Part shown: piece by piece, positions 53,865-63,581 of the stretch
Layout of the letters: every line of letters starts with the position of its first letter
Numbering within the stretch: position 1 is the first letter of the stretch
DNA from: Bradyrhizobium erythrophlei
GTDB taxonomy: Bacteria; Pseudomonadota; Alphaproteobacteria; Rhizobiales; Xanthobacteraceae
Assembly: GCA_900129675.1 (NCBI GenBank)
Contig: FSRD01000003.1
Location: 558,001 to 622,000, forward strand
Direction: 5' to 3'
DNA length: 64,000 bases
Position numbers and translations under genes: made by a program
Notes under the pieces: model-generated
Seen by the model: the letters and a program-made list of their open reading frames with translations, nothing else
What the model was told of the DNA's origin: nothing
Database searches by the model: none

Positions 53865-53919
53865 GTTAATATCATCATCCCCGCCGTTTGAAACGTCAAC
53901 GAACAGCGCGGGGGGAATT

Positions 53920-55887
53920 ATGGCTCGGGGTAAAATCACTGCACCGCGCATTTGCGGAGTGACTATCGCCGTATTTCTGGTGGCATCGGCAGCATTTTGT
54001 CTTGAGTCCGCCAAAGCTCAGACTGCATTCACGAGCACCGTGGCGTTCGGCGACAGCTTTCCCGATACCGGGAACGCTATCAAACCGCTTCTGGATCTCT
54101 ATAAGTCGGATCCCGTCAAGTTTGCCTATCTGGCCTACTATGTTGGTCTCTATTCGACCGGACGCTTCAGCGGCGGGACCAACTATGTCGATACGGTTTC
54201 GACTCTGCTGGGCATCCCGCAAGCAAATCAATTGAACTTTGCCTATGGCGGCGCGAAGACCGACAATACCAATGCGCAACCGGGCCAGCCCGGGTTTGCG
54301 CAACAATGGGCACTTTTCGCTGGGCCGGGGGGCTTGCGAATTGCCCCCACCGATCTGGTCCTTCTGAATATTACCGCCAACGACGCGCTCCAATACGCTT
54401 CGCCGCCGGGAGGCTTTTTTCCGAGCGGGATCGGCGGAACGATGGCCGGCGTGACCGCGGCAGCGGGTTATGCCGCGACGCAGACGTTGGTGGGGATCAA
54501 CGCGTTGGTGGCCGCTGGAGCTCGCAACATAGTATTCACCGCGCTGGATACCGGCACGTTTCCCCTGGCTACGGCTGATCCGGTGCATGCCCCGATCGCC
54601 TCGGCATTCAACCGGACCGCCAACTCGATCATACAATCGGGCCTATCCTCCGTCGCGGCCACCGGCGTTCGCGTCGAGTATTTAGACACGAGCCTTATCC
54701 TGAACAAAATCCGATCGAGCCCGGCAATATACGGGTTTACCAGCGCCGGGGCATGTACGATGGCGTGCTACGGCAATAGCGCAGAGCAATTCAAATACCT
54801 CTTTTACATAGACGAAACTCACCTCACGTCACATGGTTTCGCGGTAATCGGTGAGTACATCATCAACCGACTGAACGCGCCAATGACGTTTGGGCCGCAG
54901 GCGGAAACCGGCGCGATGGTCGAGATGACATTCGCCCAATCGTTGTTCGGCCGCCTCGACATGTTCGGCGGCAGCGCCCAAAGCGGCGGTTTCCAGCAAG
55001 CGATGGCGTACTACCCGTCGCCCCTTGCCAAGGCTCCGCCGGCACAGCCACCGGTTGGCTCGCCTGTTTCGGTCTATATTTCGGTCGATGGCGGCGGTGG
55101 CGACCAGGAAAGCACCGCGACGGCATCGGGTTACAAATTCACATCCTTCGGTGGTTCGGTCGGCGCGGAATATAAACTGAGCGCCAATGCAATTGTCGGC
55201 GCGGCGTTCAACTATTCCAAACCAACGATTGTGCTGGGTGACGGACGAACCAAAACTGATACCGACTCTTATCAATTTGGCCTATACGGCGGCTGGACCA
55301 GTGCCAACTTCTTCGCGCAAGGCATCGGCATCGTCGGCTTCCAGAATTATCACAACATCCGGCCGGGAGTATTCGATGTAATCTCATCGAGTCCGGACGG
55401 CACCACACTCGCCGTCGGCGGCAAGGCCGGTAAGCTATTCGATTTCGCCGGGGGTCGCGCCGGACCGATCGCCGGACTGATTTATGGACGCGCCCGGGTC
55501 GATAACTACACCGAGAGCGGCGACGCTGCACTGACGCTCAGCGTAGGCAAGCAGACCAGGGAGGCGCTGGTTGTCAGCGCTGGTGCGCAATTCCGCTTTC
55601 CTGGCACGCTGCCTGCGTTTTTAGAGCCGTTCATCAATTTGACCGCCGAGAGCGACGTTTTGGGAGATAGCCGACTTATCCAATACGGCGCGACTTCCGC
55701 TCCGATCATCGTCAATACTTTGAATATCCACGACGGCAACCCCCAAAACGTTTATGGGCGCGTCGCAGGCGGCGTATCAGGCACGATAAATTCGCGGATG
55801 TCGGTTCAGGTGTTTGCGAACAGCACCTTCGGCCGCCGTGGCGGTGACGACTACGGAGGCCAAGCAGCACTCAAAATTGCGTTTTGA
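53920..55887 (+). CDS. GDSL/SGNH-family esterase autotransporter
   Basis: The 655-residue protein has a signal peptide (VTIAVFLVASAAFCLESAKAQ). An SGNH hydrolase domain (about 35-325) starts with the nucleophile motif AFGDSFPDTGN and contains NITANDAL (the Asn block) and the Asp-His dyad in DETHLTSHG. From about residue 380 an autotransporter beta-barrel follows, ending in alternating strands and a C-terminal Phe (AALKIAF), typical for outer-membrane insertion. It resembles EstA-type cell-surface lipases and esterases. A GGGGGGAA ribosome site precedes the ATG. TetR control is suggested by the upstream palindromes. Confidence 0.92.
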   Translation: MARGKITAPRICGVTIAVFLVASAAFCLESAKAQTAFTSTVAFGDSFPDTGNAIKPLLDLYKSDPVKFAYLAYYVGLYSTGRFSGGTNYVDTVSTLLGIPQANQLNFAYGGAKTDNTNAQPGQPGFAQQWALFAGPGGLRIAPTDLVLLNITANDALQYASPPGGFFPSGIGGTMAGVTAAAGYAATQTLVGINALVAAGARNIVFTALDTGTFPLATADPVHAPIASAFNRTANSIIQSGLSSVAATGVRVEYLDTSLILNKIRSSPAIYGFTSAGACTMACYGNSAEQFKYLFYIDETHLTSHGFAVIGEYIINRLNAPMTFGPQAETGAMVEMTFAQSLFGRLDMFGGSAQSGGFQQAMAYYPSPLAKAPPAQPPVGSPVSVYISVDGGGGDQESTATASGYKFTSFGGSVGAEYKLSANAIVGAAFNYSKPTIVLGDGRTKTDTDSYQFGLYGGWTSANFFAQGIGIVGFQNYHNIRPGVFDVISSSPDGTTLAVGGKAGKLFDFAGGRAGPIAGLIYGRARVDNYTESGDAALTLSVGKQTREALVVSAGAQFRFPGTLPAFLEPFINLTAESDVLGDSRLIQYGATSAPIIVNTLNIHDGNPQNVYGRVAGGVSGTINSRMSVQVFANSTFGRRGGDDYGGQAALKIAF

Positions 55888-55960
55888 AGCGCTTCAGTAT
55901 GACCAGCATCGGTTCGCGATTGCCTGTCGATGCGAACCTTTTAAAAAATGGAGACAGCCT

Positions 55961-56704
55961 TTGAGCAAGCCGACGTACCCCGATCTGAAGGGATGTGGCA
56001 TCGGCGCTGAGACCTGTCGCTGGTTGGCTGATAATGGTGTCAAGGTTGCCGTCAGCGGACGCAACGAAGAAGCGCTGGACCAAGTTGTGGCTGAATTGAG
56101 GGGTTCAGGCGCCGAAGCGGCCGCGATCTCAGCGGAATGCACAGATGCGCAATCGCTGGAGCGTGCGCGGAGTGATGCAGAAAAGCGCTTGGGGCCAATA
56201 GACATTCTTGTCGCATTCGCAGGCGGCGGTACTGCCAGGCCCGCGCCAGTCGAAATGACCTCCGAGAGCGATTGGCGATCTGGTATCGATCACAATCTTA
56301 CCGCGACGTTTCTGACACTGAAGACATTCCTTCCCGGCATGAAGGTGAGACGGTCGGGTTCTATTCTGACGATGGCGTCGACCGCTGGCCGGTCCTCCTC
56401 ACCAGCTTCCCCGGCTTACGCTGCTGCAAAGGCCGGCGTGATCATGTTGACCCGCCATGTGGCACAGGAGGTTGGCAGCTTCAATATTCGCGCCAATTGC
56501 CTCTCGCCTTCCGCTATTCTCACCGAACGCACAGCTTTGCATATGCCTGAAGGGAAAAGATCGCAGATTGCTGCCCTGCACCCGATTTCCAGGCTCGGGA
56601 TTCCGGCTGACGTTGCCGCCGCCGCACTCTTTCTTGCCTCGGAAAGTGCCTCATGGATCACCGGCGCCACGATCGACGTCGCAGGCGGGAGGTTGATGCA
56701 CTGA
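55961..56704 (+). pseudogene. Short-chain dehydrogenase with the glycine motif deleted
   Basis: The 247-residue frame has most of an SDR: VKVAVSGRNEEALDQVV, DILVAFAGG, the catalytic Ser in MASTAGRSSS, and the SPAYAAAKAGV segment with YxxxK. At the start, PDLKG runs directly into CGIGAETCRWLADNG. About ten residues that normally carry the first strand and most of the TGxxxGIG cofactor loop are missing, which should stop NAD(P) binding. A TTG start at 55961 with GGAGA upstream is likely. It follows the autotransporter gene closely. It is either a decayed gene or a protein with another role. Confidence 0.65.
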
Positions 56705-56779
56705 TAAATGTTCGATTGGCCGCGGAGGGTCCGAGCGAGCCTGGCCTCTCAACCCTTCAGATTGCTGAAAATACCCGAA

Positions 56780-58222
56780 TTACCGCCCCGACGGCGTGCG
56801 CAGGCCGTGCCAGGCGTCGCGAACCTGGTGGTAGTGCACCTCCGGCAGGTAGTCGGGCGTATTGAGCGCGAGCGTCTTGACGTCGAGCCGGCCGATGGCG
56901 CTGAGCAGCGAGTAGGAGGCGATCACGCGGTCGCGCAGCGCGCCGATCAGGCGCGCCTTGGCCGAGATCAGGTCCTGCTGCGAGTTCAGCACGTCGACGG
57001 TGGTGCGCTGGCCGCCGGCGGCTTCCTTCTGCACCCCCGCCAGCGCGACGGTTGCGGCGCGGACTTCGGATTCGGACGCCGCTACTGCAATCTTGGCGCC
57101 TTCATTGGCGACCCAGGCGCCGACCGCAGCGGTGCGGGCCTGGTTGCGAACCTGTTCGAGCACCTGCCGGCTTTGCGCGGCGACTTCCTTGGCCTGCCGG
57201 GTCTGCGAGGCCGCCGTGCCGCCGTCGTAGATCGGCTGCGTGAGCGTGCCGACCACGGACGCCTGATCCGTTCCGAACGTACTGAGCGTTGGGTCCGCAT
57301 CGCGGCTGCGACTCACGTTGCCCTGCAGGGTGATGGTCGGCATCAGGCTGCTTTCGGCGACGCGGATCGAGGTCGAGGCGACATCGACGTCGAAGCCTGC
57401 CGCCATCACCGCCGGATGCTCCTTGAAGGCGAGGCCGGTGGCGTCGTCGCGGCTGCGCGGCAGATAACGGTCCACGGTTTCGGCGGGGCGCAGCTGGGCG
57501 GGCGGGTTGCCGATCACCTGGGTATAGGTCGCCTGGCTGATGGCGAGGCTGACCTCGGCCGCGTTGAGATCGGCGAGGCCCCGGTTGAGCCGCGCCTCGG
57601 CCTGTGCGGTATCGGTCGGGGTCACGTCGCCGGCGTTCAGACGCTTCTGGGTAATGCCGAGGGTTTCCCGCAGGAACGCCACATTGGCGCGCTGCGCCTC
57701 GACCAGCGACTGGTTGGCCAGCACATTGGTATAGGCGGTGACGGCGTCGAGCAGCACGCCCTGGCCGACATTGCGGAGCGCCTCGCGGCCGGACTGCACC
57801 TGCAGTTCCGCGACCCGCACGCTGTTGGCGGTCTTGAAGCCGTTGAACAGCGTCTGCGTCACGGTCACCCCGATCGTCCAGGGTTTCAGGGTCGCCGATT
57901 GGAACGTATTGTCGGGCAGGAGGTTGCGCACCGCCTGCAAGCCGGCGCTCAGGCTGGCGACGATCTGGGGTCGATAACCCGCCAGCGCCTGCGGCACGTT
58001 TTCGTCGGTGCCGCGCTGGCGCGCCCGTTCGGCATTGAGCTGTGGGTTGGTCTGATAGGCCTTGGCCAGCGCCTCCGGGAGGCTCTCGGCCCCAGCCGCG
58101 GTAGCGGCAAAACTTAAAGCCGCCGGCGCGGCAAACGCGGCGCACGCCAGTACGCCAAGGCAAATGCCCAATCGAAGCACGCGCCTTCCAACGTGGCCAA
58201 TTCTAGCGGCACGCCCAACCAT
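56780..58222 (-). CDS. TolC-family outer-membrane channel protein
   Basis: The 480-residue protein has a signal peptide ending near AATAAGAES, then the two OEP repeats: SLPEALAKAYQTNPQLNAERARQR with TVTQTLFNGFKTANSV, and LAFKEHPAVMAAGFDVDVA with TLTQPIYDGGTAASQTRQAKE. Long helical stretches between them form the periplasmic tunnel. Length fits TolC-type proteins of type I secretion or RND systems. ATG 58222 is preferred to a TTG at 58237. It is not in an operon with a pump; the RND pair at 45370-49767 lacks such a channel and could use it. Confidence 0.92.
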   Translation of the reverse strand: MVGRAARIGHVGRRVLRLGICLGVLACAAFAAPAALSFAATAAGAESLPEALAKAYQTNPQLNAERARQRGTDENVPQALAGYRPQIVASLSAGLQAVRNLLPDNTFQSATLKPWTIGVTVTQTLFNGFKTANSVRVAELQVQSGREALRNVGQGVLLDAVTAYTNVLANQSLVEAQRANVAFLRETLGITQKRLNAGDVTPTDTAQAEARLNRGLADLNAAEVSLAISQATYTQVIGNPPAQLRPAETVDRYLPRSRDDATGLAFKEHPAVMAAGFDVDVASTSIRVAESSLMPTITLQGNVSRSRDADPTLSTFGTDQASVVGTLTQPIYDGGTAASQTRQAKEVAAQSRQVLEQVRNQARTAAVGAWVANEGAKIAVAASESEVRAATVALAGVQKEAAGGQRTTVDVLNSQQDLISAKARLIGALRDRVIASYSLLSAIGRLDVKTLALNTPDYLPEVHYHQVRDAWHGLRTPSGR

Positions 58223-58460
58223 GTGATCCCGCAACAACCCTGGCCGTCCGCCCCCGCCGACGACCTCGACACATCTACCTGTTTAGGGGGCGGCGCCGCC
58301 ACAGGCAAACGGTAGCGCGACATCCGCACATCAATTCAGTGCTTGGCTGTTGCCGGTTCGTCACAGACGAACAGCCGTCATAAATGCGCTATAGCTCCCA
58401 AGCGGCTGCGTCCGATTCCAGGGCGGATGGCCATGCAGTCGTGCCCCGGGTTCGCATTTG

Positions 58461-60323
58461 ATGCCAAAGCTGTTTTCCGACCCCGAAGCGATCGCGGAAG
58501 ACATCATCGGCGATGTCGGAACCAACCTCGTGGTCGGCTTGCCACTGGGGCTCGGCAAAGCCAATCACATCATCAATGCGCTCTACGCCCGGGCCGCCGC
58601 CGACCGCTCCATCAATCTGACGTTCTTTTCCGCGCTGACGCTGGAAAAGCCGAAGCCGAACAACCTGCTGGAACAGCGTTTTATCGGTCCCGTGATCAAT
58701 CGCCTGTTCGGTGACTACCCCGATCTGACTTATGCCGACGCATTGCATGCCGGCGCATTGCCGCCCAACATCAAGGTCATCGAGTTTTTCTTCCTGGCGG
58801 GCCGGTGGCTGCATGTGCCGTTCGCGCAGCAGCATTACATCTCCGCGAACTATACCCACGCCTCGTCCTGTTTGCTGGCGCGCGGGCTCAATGTCGTCAC
58901 CCAGCTGGTGGCCAGGCGCGTCGTCGATGGCGCCGCGCGCTATAGCCTGAGCTGCAATACCGACACCACCCTGGATATATTGCGCGCCCGTGCCGAAGGC
59001 CGGGCGTCGTTCAAACTGATCGGCCAGGTCAATTCCGAACTGCCATTCATGCCGGGCCTGGGCGACCTGCCGGGGCAAGAGTTTTCCGCGGTACTCGACA
59101 GCCCCGAGACCGACTTTCCGCTGTTCGCGCCGCCCGCCGAGCCGATCAGCGACACCAAATACGCCATCGGGCTTCATGCCGCGGGCCTCGTGCGCGATGG
59201 CGGCACGCTGCAGATCGGCATCGGGCAGGTCGGCGACGCGCTGGCGCAGGGGCTGGTGGTTCGCCATCGCGACAACACGCAATTCCACGCCATCATGAAG
59301 CGGCTCGCGCGGGGAAACGAGCAGCTCTCGGCGCTGGAGACCGGACCGTTCGAGAAGGGGCTCTATGGCGTCAGCGAAATGCTGTTCGAGGCCTTTCTGG
59401 GCCTGATCGACGCCGGCATCATCAAGCGCGACGTCGACGGCGTGATGCTGCACGGCGCGTTCTTCCTCGGGCCGAAATCGTTCTATCGCGCGTTGCGCGA
59501 GATGCCGCCCGACCAGCTCACACGAATTCAGATGATGCCGGTGTCGTTCACCAACGAGCTCTACGGTGACGAGGCCGCCAAGCGTCGCGCGCGCGTCGAC
59601 GCCCGCTTCGTCAACAATGCGATGATGGCGACCTTGATGGGGGCTGCGATTTCCGACGGCCTCGACAACGGTCAGGTGGTGAGCGGCGTCGGCGGCCAGT
59701 ATAATTTCGTGGCGCAGGCGTTCGCGCTTGCCGGTGCGCGTTCGCTGCTGGCGCTGGAAGCGACGAGGCCGGCCGGCGTCAGGACGCAATCGAATATCCG
59801 CTGGAGCTACGGCCACGAGACCATTCCGCGGCATCTGCGCGACGTCTTCGTCACCGAATACGGTATTGCCGATACAAAAGGAAAATCCGACGCCGACGTG
59901 ATCGCGGCAATGCTGCAGGTGACGGATTCCCGCTTCCAGGCCGAACTGGCGCGCCTCGCCAAGGATGCCGGCAAGCTGCCGAAGAATTTTGAAATTCCGG
60001 CCGCGCATCGCGAGAATTTTCCCGAGCGGATCGCCGAGGCCCTGAAGCCCGCGCGCGAAGCCGGGCTGCTGCCGTCGTTTCCGTTCGGCAGCGATTTCAC
60101 CGAAACCGAGCAGCGGCTGATCCCGGCCTTGCAGGTGCTGCAGGACGCGCAACGCACGCCGCTGCGGCTGCCGGGATTGTTGTGGCAGGGGCTTTTCCAG
60201 CAGCCGGATGCGGCCGATAGCGAATGCCTGACGCGGCTCGGGCTCGATCAGCCCGCGACCTTGGCCGAGCGCGCCTATCGCGCGCTGGTCAGCGCGGCGC
60301 TGGTGCGGAGCAGGGCGGGGTAA
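58461..60323 (+). CDS. Acetyl-CoA hydrolase/transferase family protein
   Basis: The 620-residue protein matches acetyl-CoA hydrolase/4-hydroxybutyrate CoA-transferase relatives. Visible segments are VVGLPLGLGKANHIINALYA near the start, the glycine-rich LQIGIGQVGDALAQGLV (about 250-266), LDNGQVVSGVGGQYNFVAQA (about 403-422) and WSYGHETIPRHLRDVFVTEYGIADTKGKSDADV (about 452-484). It is longer than the usual 430-540 residues owing to an N-terminal region and a C-terminal extension of about 100 residues. It should move CoA between acyl groups or hydrolyse it. It is divergent from the TolC gene. Confidence 0.87.
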   Translation: MPKLFSDPEAIAEDIIGDVGTNLVVGLPLGLGKANHIINALYARAAADRSINLTFFSALTLEKPKPNNLLEQRFIGPVINRLFGDYPDLTYADALHAGALPPNIKVIEFFFLAGRWLHVPFAQQHYISANYTHASSCLLARGLNVVTQLVARRVVDGAARYSLSCNTDTTLDILRARAEGRASFKLIGQVNSELPFMPGLGDLPGQEFSAVLDSPETDFPLFAPPAEPISDTKYAIGLHAAGLVRDGGTLQIGIGQVGDALAQGLVVRHRDNTQFHAIMKRLARGNEQLSALETGPFEKGLYGVSEMLFEAFLGLIDAGIIKRDVDGVMLHGAFFLGPKSFYRALREMPPDQLTRIQMMPVSFTNELYGDEAAKRRARVDARFVNNAMMATLMGAAISDGLDNGQVVSGVGGQYNFVAQAFALAGARSLLALEATRPAGVRTQSNIRWSYGHETIPRHLRDVFVTEYGIADTKGKSDADVIAAMLQVTDSRFQAELARLAKDAGKLPKNFEIPAAHRENFPERIAEALKPAREAGLLPSFPFGSDFTETEQRLIPALQVLQDAQRTPLRLPGLLWQGLFQQPDAADSECLTRLGLDQPATLAERAYRALVSAALVRSRAG

Positions 60324-60334
60324 GCTAGGATCTC

Positions 60335-60417
60335 GTCATTGCGAGGAGCGAAGCGACGAAGCAATCCATTCTTTCTTTACGCGGCGCCATGGATTGCTTC
60401 GCTTCGCTCGCAATGAC
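60335..60417. repeat. Dispersed palindromic repeat, copy 3 (GTCATTGCGAG family, short form)
   Basis: The element starts GTCATTGCGAGGAGCGAAGC and ends GCTTCGCTCGCAATGAC, with the inner AAGCAATCCATT/ATGGATTGCTT inverted pair. It lacks the CGGAGCCTGTCATCGGG segment of the two other copies. It lies between convergent genes. Confidence 0.88.
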
Positions 60418-60430
60418 GAGGAAAGAGCCT

Positions 60431-61210
60431 CTACCTGTTCTTGTTCACCGGCTTGCGCTTTTCGATGAATGCCGCCATGCCTTCGGAGCGATCTTCCAGC
60501 GCAAACGTCGAGTGGAATAAATTGCGCTCGACGTTCATGCCCTCCGACAGCGGCGTCTCGAACGCGCGGTTAATGGCCTGCTTGGCCATTGCGGCGGCCG
60601 GCTGCGACATCGAGGCGATCTTTTCCGCCGCCGACAGCGCCTCTTCCATCAACTTGTCCGCCGGCACGACGCGGCTGACGAGGCCGGAGCGTTCGGCTTC
60701 CGCTGCATCCATCATCCGTCCGGTGAGGCACAGATCCATCGCCTTGGATTTGCCGATCGCGCGCGTCAGCCGCTGGGTGCCGCCGATGCCGGGGATGGTG
60801 CCGAGGGTGATTTCCGGCTGGCCGAATTTAGCGGTGTCGGATGCGATGATGATGTCGCACATCATGGCAAGTTCGCAGCCGCCGCCGAGCGCATAGCCGC
60901 TGACGGCCGCGATCGTCGGCTTGCGGCATCGGGCGACGCGGTCGCCGCCGATGGCGGCGAAATCGCTGGAAAACATGTCGATGAAGCTCTTTGGCTGCAT
61001 CTCCTTGATGTCGGCGCCGGCGGCAAAAGCCTTTTCGTTGCCGGTGAGCAGGATGCAACCGATCTTGTCGTCGGCCTCGAGGTCATCGACGGCGGCGGCG
61101 ATCTCGCGAAACACGCCGAACGACAGCGCATTGAGCATTTTCGGGCGGTTCAGGGTGATAACGCCGACCGCGCCTTTGCTCTCGACGATGATGTATTCGA
61201 ATGTAGCCAT
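60431..61210 (-). CDS. Enoyl-CoA hydratase
   Basis: The 259-residue crotonase-fold enzyme hydrates trans-2-enoyl-CoA in fatty acid beta-oxidation. Key motifs are VGVITLNRPKMLNALS, AFAAGADIKEM (oxyanion hole), and VSGYALGGGCELAMMCDIIIASDTAKFGQPEITLGTIPGIGGTQRLTRAIG. The two catalytic Glu residues lie in GGCELAM and GQPEI. ATG 61210 gives the standard start. It is convergent with the acetyl-CoA hydrolase gene and probably transcribed alone. Confidence 0.95.
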   Translation of the reverse strand: MATFEYIIVESKGAVGVITLNRPKMLNALSFGVFREIAAAVDDLEADDKIGCILLTGNEKAFAAGADIKEMQPKSFIDMFSSDFAAIGGDRVARCRKPTIAAVSGYALGGGCELAMMCDIIIASDTAKFGQPEITLGTIPGIGGTQRLTRAIGKSKAMDLCLTGRMMDAAEAERSGLVSRVVPADKLMEEALSAAEKIASMSQPAAAMAKQAINRAFETPLSEGMNVERNLFHSTFALEDRSEGMAAFIEKRKPVNKNR

Positions 61211-61285
61211 GGTCCACCCCGGTGCCTGATTTCGCGGGCAATGTGCCCGCTGCCGGGATGGGCTTCAAGTGGGGGACAAAACCTT

Positions 61286-61407
61286 GTCCCGGACGCGGTG
61301 CAGCGCTTTTGCGCTGCTCCGCAGAGCCGGGACCCATAATTCCGTTGCACAGCTTTAGGCCCCGGCTCTGCAGCGCAACGCTTACGCGCTGCGCAGCGTC
61401 CGGGGCA
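61286..61407. repeat. Dispersed palindromic repeat (TGTCCCGGACGC family)
   Basis: The left end TGTCCCGGACGC and right end GCGTCCGGGGCA are inverted matches. Inner arms are GCAGAGCCGGGACC and a GGCCCCGGCTCTGC segment. It resembles repeats frequent in Bradyrhizobium and lies between the hydratase promoter and the next leftward gene. Confidence 0.85.
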
Positions 61408-61416
61408 GGAAACTAC

Positions 61417-62058
61417 TCACGCGATGAACATGCGTGCGGCGGAGGCCATCGTCAGCAAGGCGCCGAAGGCGATGAAGATCTTCCCGATCAGCGACGTCTG
61501 ATCCCAGGTCGAGCTGTCGCTGCCGGAGGCCAACACCCGGGCGGCGGGCGCAGCCTTCGCGTTGGCCATCGCAACCGTCTGGGTTGACGGCGGCGGGCTC
61601 TGTTGCAATGCCCGATCGACATCGTTGAGCTCATCGGAGGCGACCAGCTCAGCGTCGGGGGCGGCCTGAGCGTCGGCCGGCTTGTCGGTTGCGGCCACCA
61701 GCATCGTGCTGGCCTTCGCCGACATCGCCCACGTGCTGTCGGCGGGGGCGTCAGCGGACGTCAATTGCGCGTTGGCGTTGGCGACCGAGGCCGGGATCGC
61801 GGCTGGCGTATTGCCGGCGGCGTCGGCGACATCGGCCTTCCTGGTCTCGTCGGATTTCGAGGTGGCCTTGCGCTGCGCGGACCGTTTCCAGTGCCGCGTG
61901 CTCTGTTTGACGGCATTGCCGGCCGTTGCGCCGTCCGATTTCAAAATAGTGGCCGCGCTGTCGGCGCTGGCTGCCATTGTCTGCGACGGCGCCGCGAAAC
62001 ACACGAACAGTCCTGTCGCCAGTATCAACGCCGAGCGCCCGCTGGCTTTGATCTTCAT
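61417..62058 (-). CDS. Exported Ala-rich hypothetical protein with C-terminal membrane helix
   Basis: The 213-residue protein has a signal peptide (ALILATGLFVCFAAPSQTMAA) and a long low-complexity stretch rich in Ala, Lys, Thr and Asp. One C-terminal hydrophobic helix (LIGKIFIAFGALLTMASAARMFIA) probably anchors it. The lysine/arginine cluster HWKRSAQRKATSKSDETRK lies in the middle. A GGGAG ribosome site precedes ATG 62058. No family is recognised. It is divergent from the sigma factor gene at 62391. Confidence 0.7.
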   Translation of the reverse strand: MKIKASGRSALILATGLFVCFAAPSQTMAASADSAATILKSDGATAGNAVKQSTRHWKRSAQRKATSKSDETRKADVADAAGNTPAAIPASVANANAQLTSADAPADSTWAMSAKASTMLVAATDKPADAQAAPDAELVASDELNDVDRALQQSPPPSTQTVAMANAKAAPAARVLASGSDSSTWDQTSLIGKIFIAFGALLTMASAARMFIA

Positions 62059-62390
62059 GTGGCAATCTCCCCATTTGCCCGCCCCCGAAGGCGAAATGAG
62101 ACCCCGCTGCGTGTCCACAGCGGGGCAAAAAAAGGGAATCTTCGGGCTGGACCGGGCGAAAGCAGGGCAACAGCGCCTGGGTCGTTCCGGGCGGATTTCC
62201 GCAGTGGCGGCGGCGGGTGCGAGGCGCCGCAATCGATGTTATGAGCCTGCCAGGACGGAATTGGCTGTCTCGATTCCCCGAGGGGGCCGTTCGATTATGT
62301 TGCCGCGGGATGTTCGATCACGACTTCGTGATAATCGGGTTCCGACGTAACAAATTGAAAGATCGACCGAATTGCAATGTGGGAGCGCGC

Positions 62391-62936
62391 GTGCGCGAAA
62401 CTGAGGACGAGTGGACCGGCCTGATGCGGTCGGCCATTTCAGGCGACAGTGCGGCGTATCATCGCCTGCTCAAGGCCGTCACACCGGTGCTCCGGGCGGC
62501 GGCGCGCCGCGGTCTGGCGCGGGCAGGGCAACCGGTCGATCAATCCGAGGACATCGTGCAGGACATATTGCTGGCGGTGCATTTGAAGCGGCATACTTGG
62601 GACGTCAGGGCCCCGTTTGCCCCATGGCTGTTTGCGATCGCCCGCAACAAGCTGATCGATGCGTTGCGCCGGCGCGGAAGACGGATTTTCGTCAACATCG
62701 ACGATTTCGCCGAGACGCTGCCGGGCGAGGCGGTGGCCGAGACCGCTTCGGCGGGCGAGGTCGCCGCCCAGCTGCAGTCGCTGCCGCCGCGTCAGCGCGA
62801 CGTGCTGCAGGCGATCGCGGTCGACAGCGCCTCGATCAAGGATACGGCTGCGAAATTTGCGATGAGCGAAGGCGCGGTGCGGGTGGCGCTGCATCGCGGC
62901 CTCGCCAGCCTGACGGCGAAGTTACGGGGACAGTGA
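62391..62936 (+). CDS. ECF-family RNA polymerase sigma factor (SigF/NrsF-linked)
   Basis: The 181-residue sigma factor has region 2 (AYHRLLKAVTPVLRAAARRG, then QSEDIVQDILLAVHLKRHTWD and APFAPWLFAIARNKLIDALRRRGRR). Region 4 follows (LQSLPPRQRDVLQAIAVDSASIKDTAAKFAMSEGAVRVALHRGLASL). GTG 62391 is chosen because GGGAG lies six bases upstream; a longer frame to 62217 has no support. The next gene, three bases later, encodes a DUF1109/NrsF membrane protein, the known anti-sigma type for SigF in Caulobacter, so the pair likely forms a stress-response switch. Confidence 0.92.
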   Translation: MRETEDEWTGLMRSAISGDSAAYHRLLKAVTPVLRAAARRGLARAGQPVDQSEDIVQDILLAVHLKRHTWDVRAPFAPWLFAIARNKLIDALRRRGRRIFVNIDDFAETLPGEAVAETASAGEVAAQLQSLPPRQRDVLQAIAVDSASIKDTAAKFAMSEGAVRVALHRGLASLTAKLRGQ

Positions 62937-62938
62937 GA

Positions 62939-63577
62939 ATGGATACCGATCAGCTCATTCGAACCCTTGCCGCGGACAATTCGTCCCGCGCGCGGCCGGT
63001 CGGCTTTGCGCTCATGCTGGCGCTGCTTGCCGCGGCTCCGGTCTCGTTGCTGATGTTCTTCACCGAACTCGGCGTCCGGCCCGACGTCATGATTGCGATG
63101 CGCAACCCGTTCTTTGACCTGAAGTTCGCGGTGACGCTGGCGCTGGCGATCTCGGCGATTGCGGTCAGCCTGCATCTGTCGCGGCCGGAGGCCTCATTGC
63201 GCGGCTGGGGCTGGCTGCTGCTGATCCCGGCCGGAATCCTGACCGCCGGAATCGCCGGCGAGATGATGATGCCGCAGCGGCTGCCGATGATGACGCGGCT
63301 GGTCGGCAGCAATTCCAGGGTATGCATGACCGCCATTCCGCTGATGTCGCTGCCGATCCTGGCAGGGGCATTGATCGGCCTGCGTCACGGCGCACCGGCG
63401 CGGCCTGCGGTCGCCGGCGCGATTGCCGGGCTGTTGTCGGCAGGACTGGCGGCGACGCTGTATGCCTCGCATTGCACGGATGATTCACCGCTGTTCGTTG
63501 CGACCTGGTACACGGTATCAGCCGCGCTGGTCACGGCGATCGGCGCGCTGGCCGGATCGAAACTGTTGAGGTTTTAG
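62939..63577 (+). CDS. NrsF-type (DUF1109) membrane anti-sigma factor
   Basis: The 212-residue protein has about six membrane helices (for example GFALMLALLAAAPVSLLMFF, FAVTLALAISAIAVSL, GWLLLIPAGILTAGI and a final LVTAIGALAGSKLL) and no zinc finger. The short N-terminal segment MDTDQLIRTLAAD is typical of DUF1109/NrsF proteins, as are the paired Cys near residues 125 and 180 (SRVCMTAIP and SHCTDDSPLF), which may sense metal or redox state. ATG 62939 follows the sigma stop by two bases, so the genes are coupled. Confidence 0.9.
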   Translation: MDTDQLIRTLAADNSSRARPVGFALMLALLAAAPVSLLMFFTELGVRPDVMIAMRNPFFDLKFAVTLALAISAIAVSLHLSRPEASLRGWGWLLLIPAGILTAGIAGEMMMPQRLPMMTRLVGSNSRVCMTAIPLMSLPILAGALIGLRHGAPARPAVAGAIAGLLSAGLAATLYASHCTDDSPLFVATWYTVSAALVTAIGALAGSKLLRF

Positions 63578-63581
63578 CTAC

